DNA of 64,000 nucleotides from Mycoplasma haemocanis str. Illinois. Its GTDB lineage: Bacteria > Bacillota_I > Bacilli_A > Mycoplasmatales > Mycoplasmoidaceae. The stretch's first letter is position 1. The number at the start of each line of letters is the position of its first letter. This document shows, piece after piece, positions 46,542 through 56,700 of this stretch. The notes beneath the pieces are model-generated. The model had not been told where the DNA came from, made no database searches, and saw only the letters and a program-made list of their open reading frames with translations. The translations under genes were made by a program, and so were the position numbers. The DNA lies in the NCBI RefSeq assembly GCF_000238995.1, contig NC_016638.1, positions 62,001 through 126,000 of the forward strand. Reading direction: 5' to 3'.

Positions 46542-46628
46542 TGGTGCCCAAGGGGGGAATCGAACCCCCACAATATTGCTATTGGCAGATTTTGAGTCTG
46601 CTGCGTCTACCAGTTCCGCCACCCGGGC
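46542..46628 (-). tRNA. tRNA-Leu (CAA)
   Basis: Read on minus: acceptor GCCCGGG with GGC/TTGGGC on the 3' side, anticodon CAA in loop CTCAAAA, a long class II variable arm, T-arm with GGTTCGATTCC, discriminator A and encoded CCA. It sits antisense between rpoE and infC, both on plus. Confidence 0.95.
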
Positions 46629-46654
46629 CTAACTTCGTATATTAATTTTACAGG

Positions 46655-47182
46655 GTGTCTTCAACTAATAACAAGAACGATAAGAATAAAAAGCTTTTCT
46701 TGATTAACGAGGAGATTTCTGTATCTCCTGTTCTGTTGGTTAATCCAGATGGAACTAATGTCTCCTTGGCAATAGAGGAAGCATTAGCTTTGGCCAAACA
46801 AAGAGAGTTGGATTTGGTGTTGATTAATCAGAATCCTAGCGTTGTAAAGATATTGGATTATGGTAAGTATCTATATGAACTTAAGAAGAACAAGGGGGGT
46901 AAGAAGAATGTAGTTAAGGTTAAGTCTATAACAGTGAAGCCTAATATTAGTTCTCATGACATAGAGTGGAAGGCTAAACAAGCTATAGACTGATTTAAAT
47001 CGGGTGATAAAGTTCAATTCGTTGTGAAAGCCCCAGGACGTATGGCTGATCGAGTTGATCTAGTTAATGAAGTTTATGATCAGTTTTCCGCTCTAGTGGA
47101 GTCTTACGGTAAATCGAGAGAAGGATTGAAGAAAATTAGTAAAATTCAATATGCAACTTATTTTATGCCTATTAAAAAATAA
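46655..47182 (+). CDS. infC: translation initiation factor IF-3
   Basis: A 175-residue factor starting at GTG. The N-terminal domain ends with LVLINQNPSVVKILDYGKYLYELKK, the IF-3 signature; the C-terminal domain has VKVKSITVKPNISSHDIEWKAKQA, then FVVKAPGRMADRVDLV. One UGA (46991) is Trp. It is directly followed by rpmI and rplT with overlapping stop/start, the conserved infC-rpmI-rplT operon. Unusual start codons in infC are part of its known self-regulation in other bacteria. Confidence 0.96.
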
Positions 47183-47391
47183 TGAAAAAACCAAAGAAGA
47201 TAAAGATTAAAACCAAAAAGGCCTTCTCTAAGAGGATATTAGTTCTAGGGAATGGTAAGATGAAAAGAAAACATTCCCATAGATCTCATTTAGCATCCAA
47301 TAAGTCTACTAAGCAAAAGAGGCAAGCTAGATCTTCTGTTATTCTTAATAAAGCTCAAGTTAAGAGAGCTTATCAATTACTTCAAGGGTAA
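47182..47391 (+). CDS. rpmI: 50S ribosomal protein L35
   Basis: A 69-residue, very basic protein. KKPKKIKIKTKKAFSKRI, KMKRKHSHRSHLASNKSTKQKRQ and the tail HKAQVKRA-like block (NKAQVKRAYQLL) match L35. ATG overlaps the infC stop by one base and its stop overlaps the rplT start, so translation is coupled. Confidence 0.94.
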   Translation: MKKPKKIKIKTKKAFSKRILVLGNGKMKRKHSHRSHLASNKSTKQKRQARSSVILNKAQVKRAYQLLQG

Positions 47392-47723
47392 TGCGAGTAT
47401 CAGGAGGTTACAGTACTAGGCAAAGAAGGAAGAGAGTCCTAAAGAGGGCAGAAGGTTTCTGGGGTCATAGACATTCTTCTTATAGGACTGCCAGACAGTC
47501 AGTTATAAAGGCTGCTCAATATTCTTTTAGGGATAGAAAGAATAGAAAAAGGGACTTTAGAAGATTGTGGATTCAAAGAATAAATGTTGCTGCAAGAATG
47601 AATGGAATTACCTATTCAGCCTTGATCAAGAAGTTATGCAGTAGAAATATTCAAATTAACAGAAAACTTCTTTCTGAATTGGCGATTCATCAACCTGAAG
47701 TATTTAAGAGTTTATGTCAGTAG
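47391..47723 (+). CDS. rplT: 50S ribosomal protein L20
   Basis: A 110-residue basic protein. It begins MRVSGGYSTRQRRKRVLKRAEGFWGHRHSSYRTA, then ARQSVIKAAQYSFRDRKNRKRDFRRLWIQRINVAARMNG, the L20 core helices that bind 23S rRNA. The family also represses the infC-rpmI-rplT mRNA in other bacteria. Its last 10 bases overlap the next gene. Confidence 0.97.
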   Translation: MRVSGGYSTRQRRKRVLKRAEGFWGHRHSSYRTARQSVIKAAQYSFRDRKNRKRDFRRLWIQRINVAARMNGITYSALIKKLCSRNIQINRKLLSELAIHQPEVFKSLCQ

Positions 47724-48211
47724 ATATTGACTGACAGAAGCTTTTAGAGGGACAATCTAAGCTGGATAATTACATATTTGAAAAGAGAGGAACTAGTTAT
47801 TTAAAGACTTCTTCTTTTAGGAGATTGGCTTTATTGGTGGAGTTGGGAGAGTTGGCCAACGCCTGTAAGCCTTTTAAGTTTTGATCTGTTTCAGAGCCCA
47901 ATATGAAGGAAGTGTTGGATGAGTATGCTGATATTATGCATTTTGTATTAGCTGTTTCTTTAGAAAGGAATTATGATCTATCTGGAATTAAGTTTTTAGT
48001 CTCTTCCGAAGTAGATAAAGAAGGATTAACTGATGTTTTTTTAAATTTAATAATAGGATTTGCTCTTTGTAAAAGTCAGGATGATTTTAGAGGTTGTGTT
48101 TCTAAGTTCTTGGAATTAGGATCTATGTTGGGGTTTAGTTTTGAAAGTATAGAGAAAGCTTATTGGGATAAGTGACAAGTTAATTTTGATAGACAGAATA
48201 GCAATTATTAG
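47714..48211 (+). CDS. dut: dimeric-type dUTPase / all-alpha NTP pyrophosphatase
   Basis: A 165-residue product starting at an ATG inside the end of rplT. The metal-binding pattern of all-alpha dUTPases is seen: LVELGELANACKPFKFWS, then EVLDEYADIMHFVLAVSLE, with the spaced E..E and E..D. The family turns dUTP to dUMP, keeping uracil out of DNA and supplying dUMP. Three UGA codons (near 47731, 47882 and 48171) are Trp. Other NTP pyrophosphatases share this fold, but FKFWS fits the dUTPase subgroup. Confidence 0.8.
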
Positions 48212-48213
48212 TC

Positions 48214-48762
48214 ATGTCTGAGTTTATTCAAGCTATAGATCTTAGGAAGGGCCAAACCATTATTTGGAAGGGAGATATATACCTTGTATTAGATCATTCC
48301 TTCAATAAGACTGCTATGAGGGGAGGAATTGTTAAATGTAAGGTTAAAAACGTAAAGACTGGATCTATCACTATAGAGGATTTTTCCGGAATGAAATTTG
48401 AAAGAGCTATGATAAATAAAATTTCTGTAGTTTTTTCCTACTCCGACAGCAAGTTCTCTCACTTCTTAGATGCTGAAACCTATGAAGATATTGAAGTTTC
48501 TAACGAGAAGTTTTCAGATGAGTTAAAGTTCGTGGAGGAGGGGTTGGAGTGTAGTTTAAGTATTTACGATGGAGAGGTATTAGCTATTGGTCTTCCGGAG
48601 ATAGTATCTTTAACTATAGATAGATTTGATGATGATTTACCAGCTACCGAGCAAAAGAAAGCTATAACAACAAATGGGCTAGTAGTTGCGGTTCCCAAAT
48701 TTTGCTCTGTAGGAGATAAGATAGCTGTTTCTACTTCCGATGGAAGGTATAAATCACGTTAA
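48214..48762 (+). CDS. efp: translation elongation factor P
   Basis: A 182-residue protein with the three beta-barrel domains of EF-P, including LRKGQTIIWKGDIYLVLDHSF near the N-terminus, DAETYEDIEV and TIDRFDDDLP...TNGLVVAVPKFCSVGDKIAVSTSDG near the end. EF-P helps ribosomes stalled at prolines. The domain I loop that usually reads KPGKG, with the modified lysine, reads NKTAMRGG here, so a normally lysylated or aminopentanolated site is missing. It starts 2 bp after dut. Confidence 0.95.
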   Translation: MSEFIQAIDLRKGQTIIWKGDIYLVLDHSFNKTAMRGGIVKCKVKNVKTGSITIEDFSGMKFERAMINKISVVFSYSDSKFSHFLDAETYEDIEVSNEKFSDELKFVEEGLECSLSIYDGEVLAIGLPEIVSLTIDRFDDDLPATEQKKAITTNGLVVAVPKFCSVGDKIAVSTSDGRYKSR

Positions 48763-49474
48763 TAGATATTTTTTTTTAAGAGTCCTAATATACCCCCTTA
48801 CTTTACCTTCTTTCTTATTCTCTTACTTTAGAATAAAAAAGAAAGCTATTAGTTATGTCTTCAATGGACAAACAACTCCACCGGAAAAGAGATACGATTG
48901 ATTTTTCTCATTTCATAAAAAGTTATTGAGCTTACAAAAGAAGAGTTTTATCTTCCTGAGTGACTCGAAGACTCCTAAAAATCAAACTATTTTTATTATT
49001 GATGAAGATATATCTTGAAACTCGTTAGTAATTCTTCGGCAATTGATACAGAAATGAGAACATCAACTTATCACACCTTTTTTAGGAAAGGATATTCTTG
49101 CTAAGAAACATTCCTTACTTATAGATTTGGTGGATTGTATCTATGATAGAGAGGATCTAGGAATAATCTTTGATTTAAAGAGATCTCTCTTTATATCTAA
49201 GTCTTCTTTTCTTTCTGAGTCCCACCATATAATCAAGAATTCTTATTTTCAGATAGTTCCGATATCTTCTTTAAATCGATCGAGGGAGGTGTTTTTTAAG
49301 TTCGGAAGAGCTATTAAATCTCAGGAATGGACTTATTTAAATAAGGATATGCTTTCCGAAAGATTAGAATTGCTTTTCGGTAAGTTGGAAAAAGATTTAT
49401 TATCTTATGTTAAAAATTATGATTTAAGGAAAAAGGGTAGTTATTTAAGATACTTCAGGTTTAAGGGTAGGTAG
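48740..49474 (+). CDS. hypothetical protein, possibly a degenerate PlsC-type acyltransferase
   Basis: A 244-residue product from ATG at 48740, which overlaps efp by 23 bases; the frame has no other ATG until residue 130. A hydrophobic/aromatic N-terminus (residues 10-30, with a T9 run in its codons at 48769-48777) is followed by a domain whose order loosely recalls 1-acyl-glycerol-3-phosphate acyltransferase: a beta strand FIIDEDISWNSL where HX4D would lie, then LITPFLGKDILAKKHSLL, CIYDRED and FQIVPISSL. The catalytic His-x4-Asp is absent, so the call is weak and the protein would be inactive as an acyltransferase. UGA codons at 48899, 48957, 49017 and 49053 are Trp. The 3' end overlaps tRNA-Tyr by 10 bp. 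Confidence 0.4.
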
Positions 49475-49550
49475 CGAAGTGGCTAAACGCTTCTGACTGT
49501 AGATCAGACACCTTTTGGTTTCGGGGGTTCGAATCCCTCCCTGCCCACCA
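49465..49550 (+). tRNA. tRNA-Tyr (GTA)
   Basis: Class II cloverleaf: acceptor GGGTAGG/CCTGCCC, anticodon GTA in loop CTGTAGA, long variable arm, T-loop TTCGAAT, encoded CCA. Its first 10 bases are also the last codons and stop of the upstream CDS. Confidence 0.95.
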
Positions 49551-49556
49551 GTTTAT

Positions 49557-49631
49557 TGGGCTGTAGCCAAGCGGTAAGGCACTAGACTTTGACTCTATGA
49601 TGCGATGGTTCGAATCCCTCCAGCCCAGCCA
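49557..49631 (+). tRNA. tRNA-Gln (TTG)
   Basis: Acceptor TGGGCTG/CAGCCCA with a U1-A72 pair as in tRNA-Gln, anticodon TTG in loop CTTTGAC, T-loop TTCGAAT, discriminator G and encoded CCA. Confidence 0.94.
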
Positions 49632-49632
49632 T

Positions 49633-49707
49633 GACTTGCTAGCTCAGCGGTAGAGCATTCGCCTTTTAAGCGAAGGGTCCTGGGTTCGAATCCCAGGCGA
49701 GTCACCA
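49633..49707 (+). tRNA. tRNA-Lys (TTT)
   Basis: Acceptor GACTTGC/GCGAGTC, D-arm GCTCAGCGGTAGAGC, anticodon TTT in loop CTTTTAA, T-arm CTGGGTTCGAATCCCAG, discriminator A, encoded CCA. Confidence 0.96.
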
Positions 49708-49720
49708 TTTTGTAGTTAGT

Positions 49721-49807
49721 GCTGGAGTGGCGGAATTGGTAGACGCCCAGGACTTAAGATCCTGTGAAGGCAACTTCGTGAGGGTTCGAGTCCCTCTTCC
49801 AGCACCA
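49721..49807 (+). tRNA. tRNA-Leu (TAA)
   Basis: Class II cloverleaf: acceptor GCTGGAG/TTCCAGC, D-arm with GGCGGAATTGGTAGACGC, anticodon TAA in loop CTTAAGA, long variable arm, T-loop TTCGAGT, discriminator A and encoded CCA. Confidence 0.95.
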
Positions 49808-49810
49808 CTT

Positions 49811-49884
49811 GCGGGCATAGTTCAATGATAGAACATTAGCCTTCCAAGCTAATAGTGTGGGTTTGATTCCCATTGTCCGCTCCA
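49811..49884 (+). tRNA. tRNA-Gly (TCC)
   Basis: Acceptor GCGGGCA/TGTCCGC, anticodon TCC in loop CTTCCAA, T-loop TTTGATT, discriminator T and encoded CCA. Last of the five-tRNA cluster. Confidence 0.95.
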
Positions 49885-49909
49885 TAATTTTTTTATAATT
49901 TAAGTAGGT

Positions 49910-50734
49910 ATGTTTAGCGTTTACGGTTTTAAGGAGCAGCTTAAAGAGCCCTTAAAGAAAGTAGAGATTCAGTTTTTAGTCCGAACTTTTAGCTCTGCAT
50001 GCGTGTTCTTTGCCATGTTTGGGTTATTTGTAATTGCGGGAGCCGGGATACTTACTAGTGTAAGTGGAAGTTGGGGTTGGTTCCTTTCCTTCGTTTGTTC
50101 TATTGTCGGTTTTGTCCTTTATTTTCCTCTTTCTATAGTGAGTGGTAGGTATAGGTCCCAACCTATAGCTCAAAATTCTTCCTTTGTAACAACAGCTTAC
50201 ACGCTATTGTTATTCACCTTTTTCTTCCTATTTATGGCTTTCTCTACTACTCTATTTCAAGTGGCCGGAGGTACTCCCAGTCTAGGATGAATTGCTAAGA
50301 TAACTTTCTTAGTTTTTGGTACTACTTTGTGTGTTTATATGTTTCCAGTGTGACTTGGATTTCACATCTCCAACAAAGGAACAATTATCACTCTTCAAAA
50401 GTTCTTAAACGTTTGTGTGGTTGCTTATTTTGTTCTTTTCGTAGTTCTATTGTTTACTTCTCTATTTGGATTTGGATTTGGACTTTCTGAAGCTAGTCCA
50501 ATAGCTGTTCTTATGTATCTGTTTACTTCTATTTTTCTTCTGGTTTCTCCAATAATCTCTGTTTATAGAATGAGAACAGTAATTCCTTATATTAATCACG
50601 AAGATCCTATTGAAAGAAAGAGATGGGAGAATTTTTTTGCTTTTGAAATCTCTTTTCAACTACTTCAATTAGCTTACCACATTGCAAAAATCGTTGCTTC
50701 TGTGTTGGCTAGTCGTAATTCTCGTCTTGGATAA
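49910..50734 (+). CDS. hypothetical polytopic membrane protein
   Basis: A 274-residue product with about six membrane helices (residues near 28-52, 56-78, 92-115, 130-148, 163-188 and 194-213), a basic N-terminal arm and a short C-terminal amphipathic region (WENFFAFEISFQLLQLAYHIAKI). The helices are rich in Phe and Gly. No family was recognised. Three UGA codons (near 50288, 50351 and 50284) are Trp. It lies 15 bp upstream of the giant permease and may be expressed with it. Confidence 0.75.
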
Positions 50735-50749
50735 CAAAATTTTCGCAAA

Positions 50750-53700
50750 TTGCTATTCAAAACGTCGCTTTTACACATACGTAAAAATGCAACTATCGTC
50801 TCTGTATTAGGGTTTTTTTTATCTTTATCAGTAACTGTACTTACATCCGTTGATCATCTTTCCGACAATTTAAATAAGGGTTTTAAAGAGATAGATTTTG
50901 ATTCAAACTCGCACGATCTGATTTTAGTAAATAAGTCTTTTAAACAGTCTCAGAATTTGAATGTTAAACCTTCTTATTCAATAGATTTAAGTAATATTAA
51001 ATTCGGCCCCAAAAGGGGATTCAGGTGATCTTTTGATAGTAATCTGGATTACTCTTGGGTGAAGCAAGGGAAGAAGGCTGCATTAGAGAAACTACAATCA
51101 TCTAATGATTCTTCTTCTTCTTCTTCTTCTTCTTCTTCTGGAGGAGGGAGTGCGAAGGTTGAGAAGTTAAATAAAAGTGTATTTACTATTCCTGTTCTAG
51201 ATGATGAGAAACTAAGGAAAAATGCCGCGAATGAAATTTTAATTTGTCGATCAGCAAGCAACTTCATTCTTACTTTAGGGAAGGAAATTCAGTTTATAGA
51301 TAGAAATAAGGCTTCTTTAAGATGGGGTTTATACAATGGAGATGAGGTTTTTGATAATGATGATAACGGAGAGATTAACCTATTATCCAGGTGTGGTGGA
51401 GAGTCTGAAGAGAAGTTAAAGTCTAATTACTTTGCAACTTACTTTTATGCTTTGCAAAGTTACTTTACACACAACATTATTAAGGGTCAAGATGTAGACC
51501 AAGACCAAGACCAAGACCAAGACCAAGACCAAGACCAAGGCCAACCCTATACTTTAAGCAAAGAAGAGTTATATGAATTACACGAGCAAAGATCTTTTAA
51601 TCCCAAATATTTATTTAGATCTAGATTGCATAAGAAAGACGATTCTAATTTGACTGAAGACATATATTCATTTCGTCCGATTTTTGAGAGAGACTATTAT
51701 CTAGATTTTTTTATTCCATTTAAAAATATACTAGGAACTCAGGATATTTCTCAGAAATATAAACATTTAATTCAGGAGATTAAGAATGTACCAATTTATT
51801 ACAAGTTAGATTTCGATACTAAGCAATCCATAGAGATATTTAGTAACTCCAGAGTATTTGATCGAATTCCTGTTAAGTTTTATATTTCTTCTTTACAGAA
51901 ATTATTAGATACATTTGATGCTTGGCTTCCAATGGTGCCGGGCCTATCTTACTCAGAATCTCTAATACTGTTAATAAAGTTACTTTTTTGAGAGAGTATA
52001 AAAAGTGCAAAGGTCGACAACTTCAATACCCGACCACAACATACACTTCAGTTGAAAGATATTTTTAATAAAGAGAAGGTTAAATCTTTGATCACTTCTT
52101 CTTCTTCTTCTTCTAATATTGAAGACATTGAATCCTTTAATCCCTTTAATCTTCCAGACAACAGTATTCAATCTCCCCATAATGGAAGATATGAAGAAGA
52201 GGCTTCTTCCTTTGAAGGTTATTTATTTTCTACGGTAAGAGCTAATAAGAAGATTTCAGAACTTAAAGATAAAGATCAGGAATATCAGAAATATACGAAT
52301 TCTTCAACATCTGGAGGTCTCGCACAGGCGTCTACTTGATGTGGCTCCTCCTCCTCCTCCGATTGTGCTAATTTCAAATTTTCAGATTCAGAGACTTTAT
52401 CTCAACAATGGAAAAAAGCCATTAAAGCGTGAATAGATGGAAAGTTCTTTTCGAATGAAACTAACAATACTTCTACAGAGGATTTCCTCTTTTTACCTTC
52501 CTATACTAGGACTTCTAAAAAGAAATATGATGCAGTAAAACAACAACAACAACAAACAAAACCTTTCGACGATGTATCGGGAATTAATCCCTATTATCGT
52601 TTATATCCAGAGAAATTTGAGGTTGTATTTGAACGTTTAAAAGATGCTATTTTTGCAACAATAAAAGATTATCTTCTATGGGTAGAGTTAAGAAATTTAC
52701 GGGAGGTAAAGAAGTTTATTAATGATTACAACTTGTTTACTCTATCCTTCCTGCTTTATAACTTTCAATATAAACCTAAATTAGCTAATTTAGATACTAA
52801 GAATAAGTTACGTCTTTCGAAAGTATCTTTTTCTAAGAATCAACAACAGGCAGATTTGGACTTCTCTATATCGTCCAACTACCACAAATCTTTAGTAGTA
52901 GCTAATTCCTCAAATACGTCTGCCAAGTTAAATGACCCTACTAAGAAGAATCATTCTTTCAAGATAATTACACAGGAGGTTAAGGACGACTCATCCCTTA
53001 ACCGTTTGAAGATAATTACTGGTAATCCGCTATTTTCAGCCAAGTATCGTAACTCCGAGATTATTAAGAGGATAAATACTAGGAACAATACTATCAGGCG
53101 GTATTCTCCCTCCTATGAGTATGCTGAGATATTTAAACTTCTTTCGAGAGCTAAATATACTAACCCTGAGTACGCACCTTTATTCAAAGATCTATATACA
53201 TACTATTCTAGCCAGACTCCCGAGACTTGAAAATTAGGAGTTTTCTTCTCCTATCTAGACCTAGAAAGATCTGTACAGTACACTAAACAACTTAGTGAAT
53301 ATGCACGTAATTTAAAGACTCAAGGATCTAGAACGATTCTAGAGTTTACTAATTGAGATGACATCTACTTCGCTAGAACTATGCCCTTAAAGAATACGAT
53401 ACTTACTTTAAAGACAACCGGTTACTTAGATCAGTTTACTTCTGTTTTTGGATTAATTTCCCCATTTTACGCTAAGAAGCATAATATCGTTCCTATCTCT
53501 AATGAACAGTATCAGAAATTTAAGAAGTTAATAGAGGATGATTCTTTAACTCAAGAGGAATGGGAGAAGGAATACCATGGATTCCTTCTTAACCCCCAGA
53601 ATCACGATCACATTGTTAATGTAAATGGGAATAAGATTATCGTTTTGGGAACGGCTTTATCTCCCGACTTCCTATTACCTTCTCACTCTTTTTTAAATTT

Positions 53701-56700
53701 AATTCCCGACAAGAATAGAGAGGCTCTTATTTATATGGATGAGCATGGATATAGAAATATCCATTACAACTCTTTATCTTCTTGAAATGAGTACTATTTA
53801 AGTCTTTCTTATCCTCAAGCGGTTAAAGATTATGGCTTAGAGAAGGATTATTATCAAGAGCTAAGGAAGTACATGGATGGCTTCCTTAGCGATAGTACTG
53901 AGCTTCAATTTTCACAACCATCTTCTGAATTCGAGTTAAGAAAGGTTAGTGACTCTCCCGATAGACCTTCCTTAGTACATTTAAGAAGTAATTATGTAGA
54001 TAATTTTGTAAGCGTAGTTAACCTAGTTGCTTACGTTCTCTTATCCTTCATCGGTGTAATTATCTTCTTTACGGTATGAACTCTTATTAAGAAGTACATC
54101 AACTCTAGCTTAAATACCTTTGGAGTGTTTGTGGCCAGTGGTGTTCCTAGATTAGAAATTATTACTACTTCTTTCTCTTTCATTTTCATACCTGCTCTAG
54201 TAGGTACTTTTATAGGATACATAGCTTCTCTATTACTTCAGCCATTAGTGTTCTCTTTGCTCTCAGATGTATGGTACTTAACTCCTGTATTTAGTGGATT
54301 TGATCTATCTAAATTCTTGAATTATTCTTTCTTAATGTGTGGAATCCTGTTCCCGGTAGCTCTGATCCCGGCGTTCAAAATGCTTAGACCAAGTGCGGGA
54401 TATTTGATGAAAACCAACTATATGTTCAAGCAGAACTCTTTTACTGTTTACATACATGAATTATTCCAGAAGGTATCTTCAGTATGGAAGTTTAGATTAT
54501 CTGTAATTCTTAATACTTTAAATAAAGGGATAATCTTGTCTGCTGCTACTGTATTCCTATTCTTATTTAGTAGCTTCCTATTTAATAACTTAGGTCAGTT
54601 CTCTAATGTTAGTCAATTGGAACTTATTAGCAAGAACTATGGATTTGAATTAGACCTTGATACCCCTTCTGAGCAGTCTGGTCAGTACTTCTTAAGTTCC
54701 TACAGGAATTTAGGAAACACTTTCTTAAATAAGATTCCTCAAACTAAGAGAATAGTTCAAAGGAAGAATTCTTCTGGAAATGAATATGAAGCCAAGGTAG
54801 TTACTTTTGACAAGAATAATCCGGAGATGATTTCTACCGGAGTGTTCCACCCATTTCATCCCAATGATTTATCTAGTTATTTAAGTTCTTGTAAAGATAA
54901 AGATATTGTTGATATCTATAAGGATCTTGGAGTTTTAGATACAGAATATCCTAGTAGGCTATTCAGCGTAAATGCCTACAACATATATCTTCTTAAGAGC
55001 GCTTTATCTAAGAAATCATCATCATCATCATCATCATGCCCTGCATTAGAGAGTGAATACGAATCCCAATCTTTTGCATTTCGAAACACAACACATGCTA
55101 GTGCTAGGATTTGATATAGTTCCTCCTCCTCCTCCTCCTCCTCCGACAGTAAATTCAATCCCAATGAAGATTTAAAGGATTTCCAAATATCTGACTACGT
55201 TCCCGTAAAAAACGAGAACTGGAGTAATAATAGTGGTGGTGGTGGAAGCTCATCCCCAGAGATGATTAAATTCGGGGATGAGCCTCTCTTTAAACCCTTG
55301 ATTAATTATTATTCCAGTAAACAAACATTAACTTCTCACCATGACTCTAAGGATTCTAAGTCTTGATATTTCAATAAGGTACAACCAAAGACAAATGGTG
55401 GTTCTAATGGTTCCAAAGTAGAAGGAGACTTTAGAACGTTCAACAACAACAACAATAAATTTCCAACACTCTCAAGACTCTTTAAGGATAACTCCAACTA
55501 TTGATTATTCTCCTATGGGGATATTGAGGCAATTCAAAATGACCCTGTTTTCTTTAAGAACAAAGTAATTATTCCATTCCTATTTAACCACGACTGGAAG
55601 TTCAATTTATTCGGTAAGACTATTGAAATCAATCCATGGAACGAATTTAATGATTATTTTTCCAAATATAGCCCCGAGCTTACAGAGGCTATGTCCAAGA
55701 ATTACTTTAACTTCGTAAACAAGATCATTAGCTCTAGATATGGATACTTTTTTGTGAATAGATTTATGACTAAACATTCGAATGTGGATGATAACATGTC
55801 TCTACTGCCTGGATCGTTTGTCAATGGAAAGAGATCTTGGAAAGTGGATGACACACTCATGGCTAAGCCCTCTTCCTCTTCCTCTTCCAATGATGAGGCG
55901 ACAAGTGTGAATAAAGGGATCTATTACTTAGATCCCGAAAAGCTAATTTACTTCTATGACAAGCTAACAAGTGAAGATAATTCTGATTCTTCAGGAAAAG
56001 CAAGTACAGACGACTTAAAACATCCAGACAGATTTGTAATCTTTAGGCCCGACTTCCTTTATCTGTTCTTTGCATTAATGAGTGATCCAGAGTTTTTAAC
56101 TCCGGAAACAGCCCCTATAAAGATTACTTTCCACCAAAATCTATATTCTCCCGATTACAGCAATCAATATACGGATGAGTGACAAATTAGTGGAGATATC
56201 AAGGAAGATGAGAAGCTACAGAAAGGATTAACAGCCTCCTATTCTGCAATGAAGGATGAGGATTATTCTAAGATCCCCAATGGAGATCAAACTTATACAT
56301 ACCTTTTAGGGGATGTCGGTCCTTTACAAAACTTAAAGATATATGGATTGAAACAAGACTCTAGGGGAAGTTACTTTAACTTAACTAAGGGGGGAGTTTC
56401 TATTAATAAGAAGCTTTATCAGCAGAAACAGGGAAATGTGTATCCTATTATTATTAACCAATACACAGCTAAGAAGCTTGGATTAACAGTTGGATCTCAA
56501 TTTAGCTATTACGTTAGAAACACATACGATAGATTTACCAAAGCCCTAAAAGGAGATAGCTCTAAGAAGCAAGTCAAGTTTAAAGTGGTAGATATCTTTG
56601 ATTCCTATTATCAAACAGCTCTATTTATAAGTCAAACACACGCGAATGAGATTATTGGTTTAAATAAGGATTATGGATTTAATGGAATTCTAACTAAGAA

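Noticed and set aside
49910..50734. Bax inhibitor-1 family membrane protein
   Set aside because: The helix count is similar but none of the conserved acidic residues or family motifs could be found.
51497..51538. Short regularly repeated units resembling a CRISPR-like array
   Set aside because: The 6-bp units are contiguous with no spacers, lie in frame and code for Asp-Gln. It is a coding microsatellite.
54976..55164. Minus-strand frame with poly-Glu
   Set aside because: It is the complement of the TCC and TCA serine tracts of the permease; the Glu run is a by-product.
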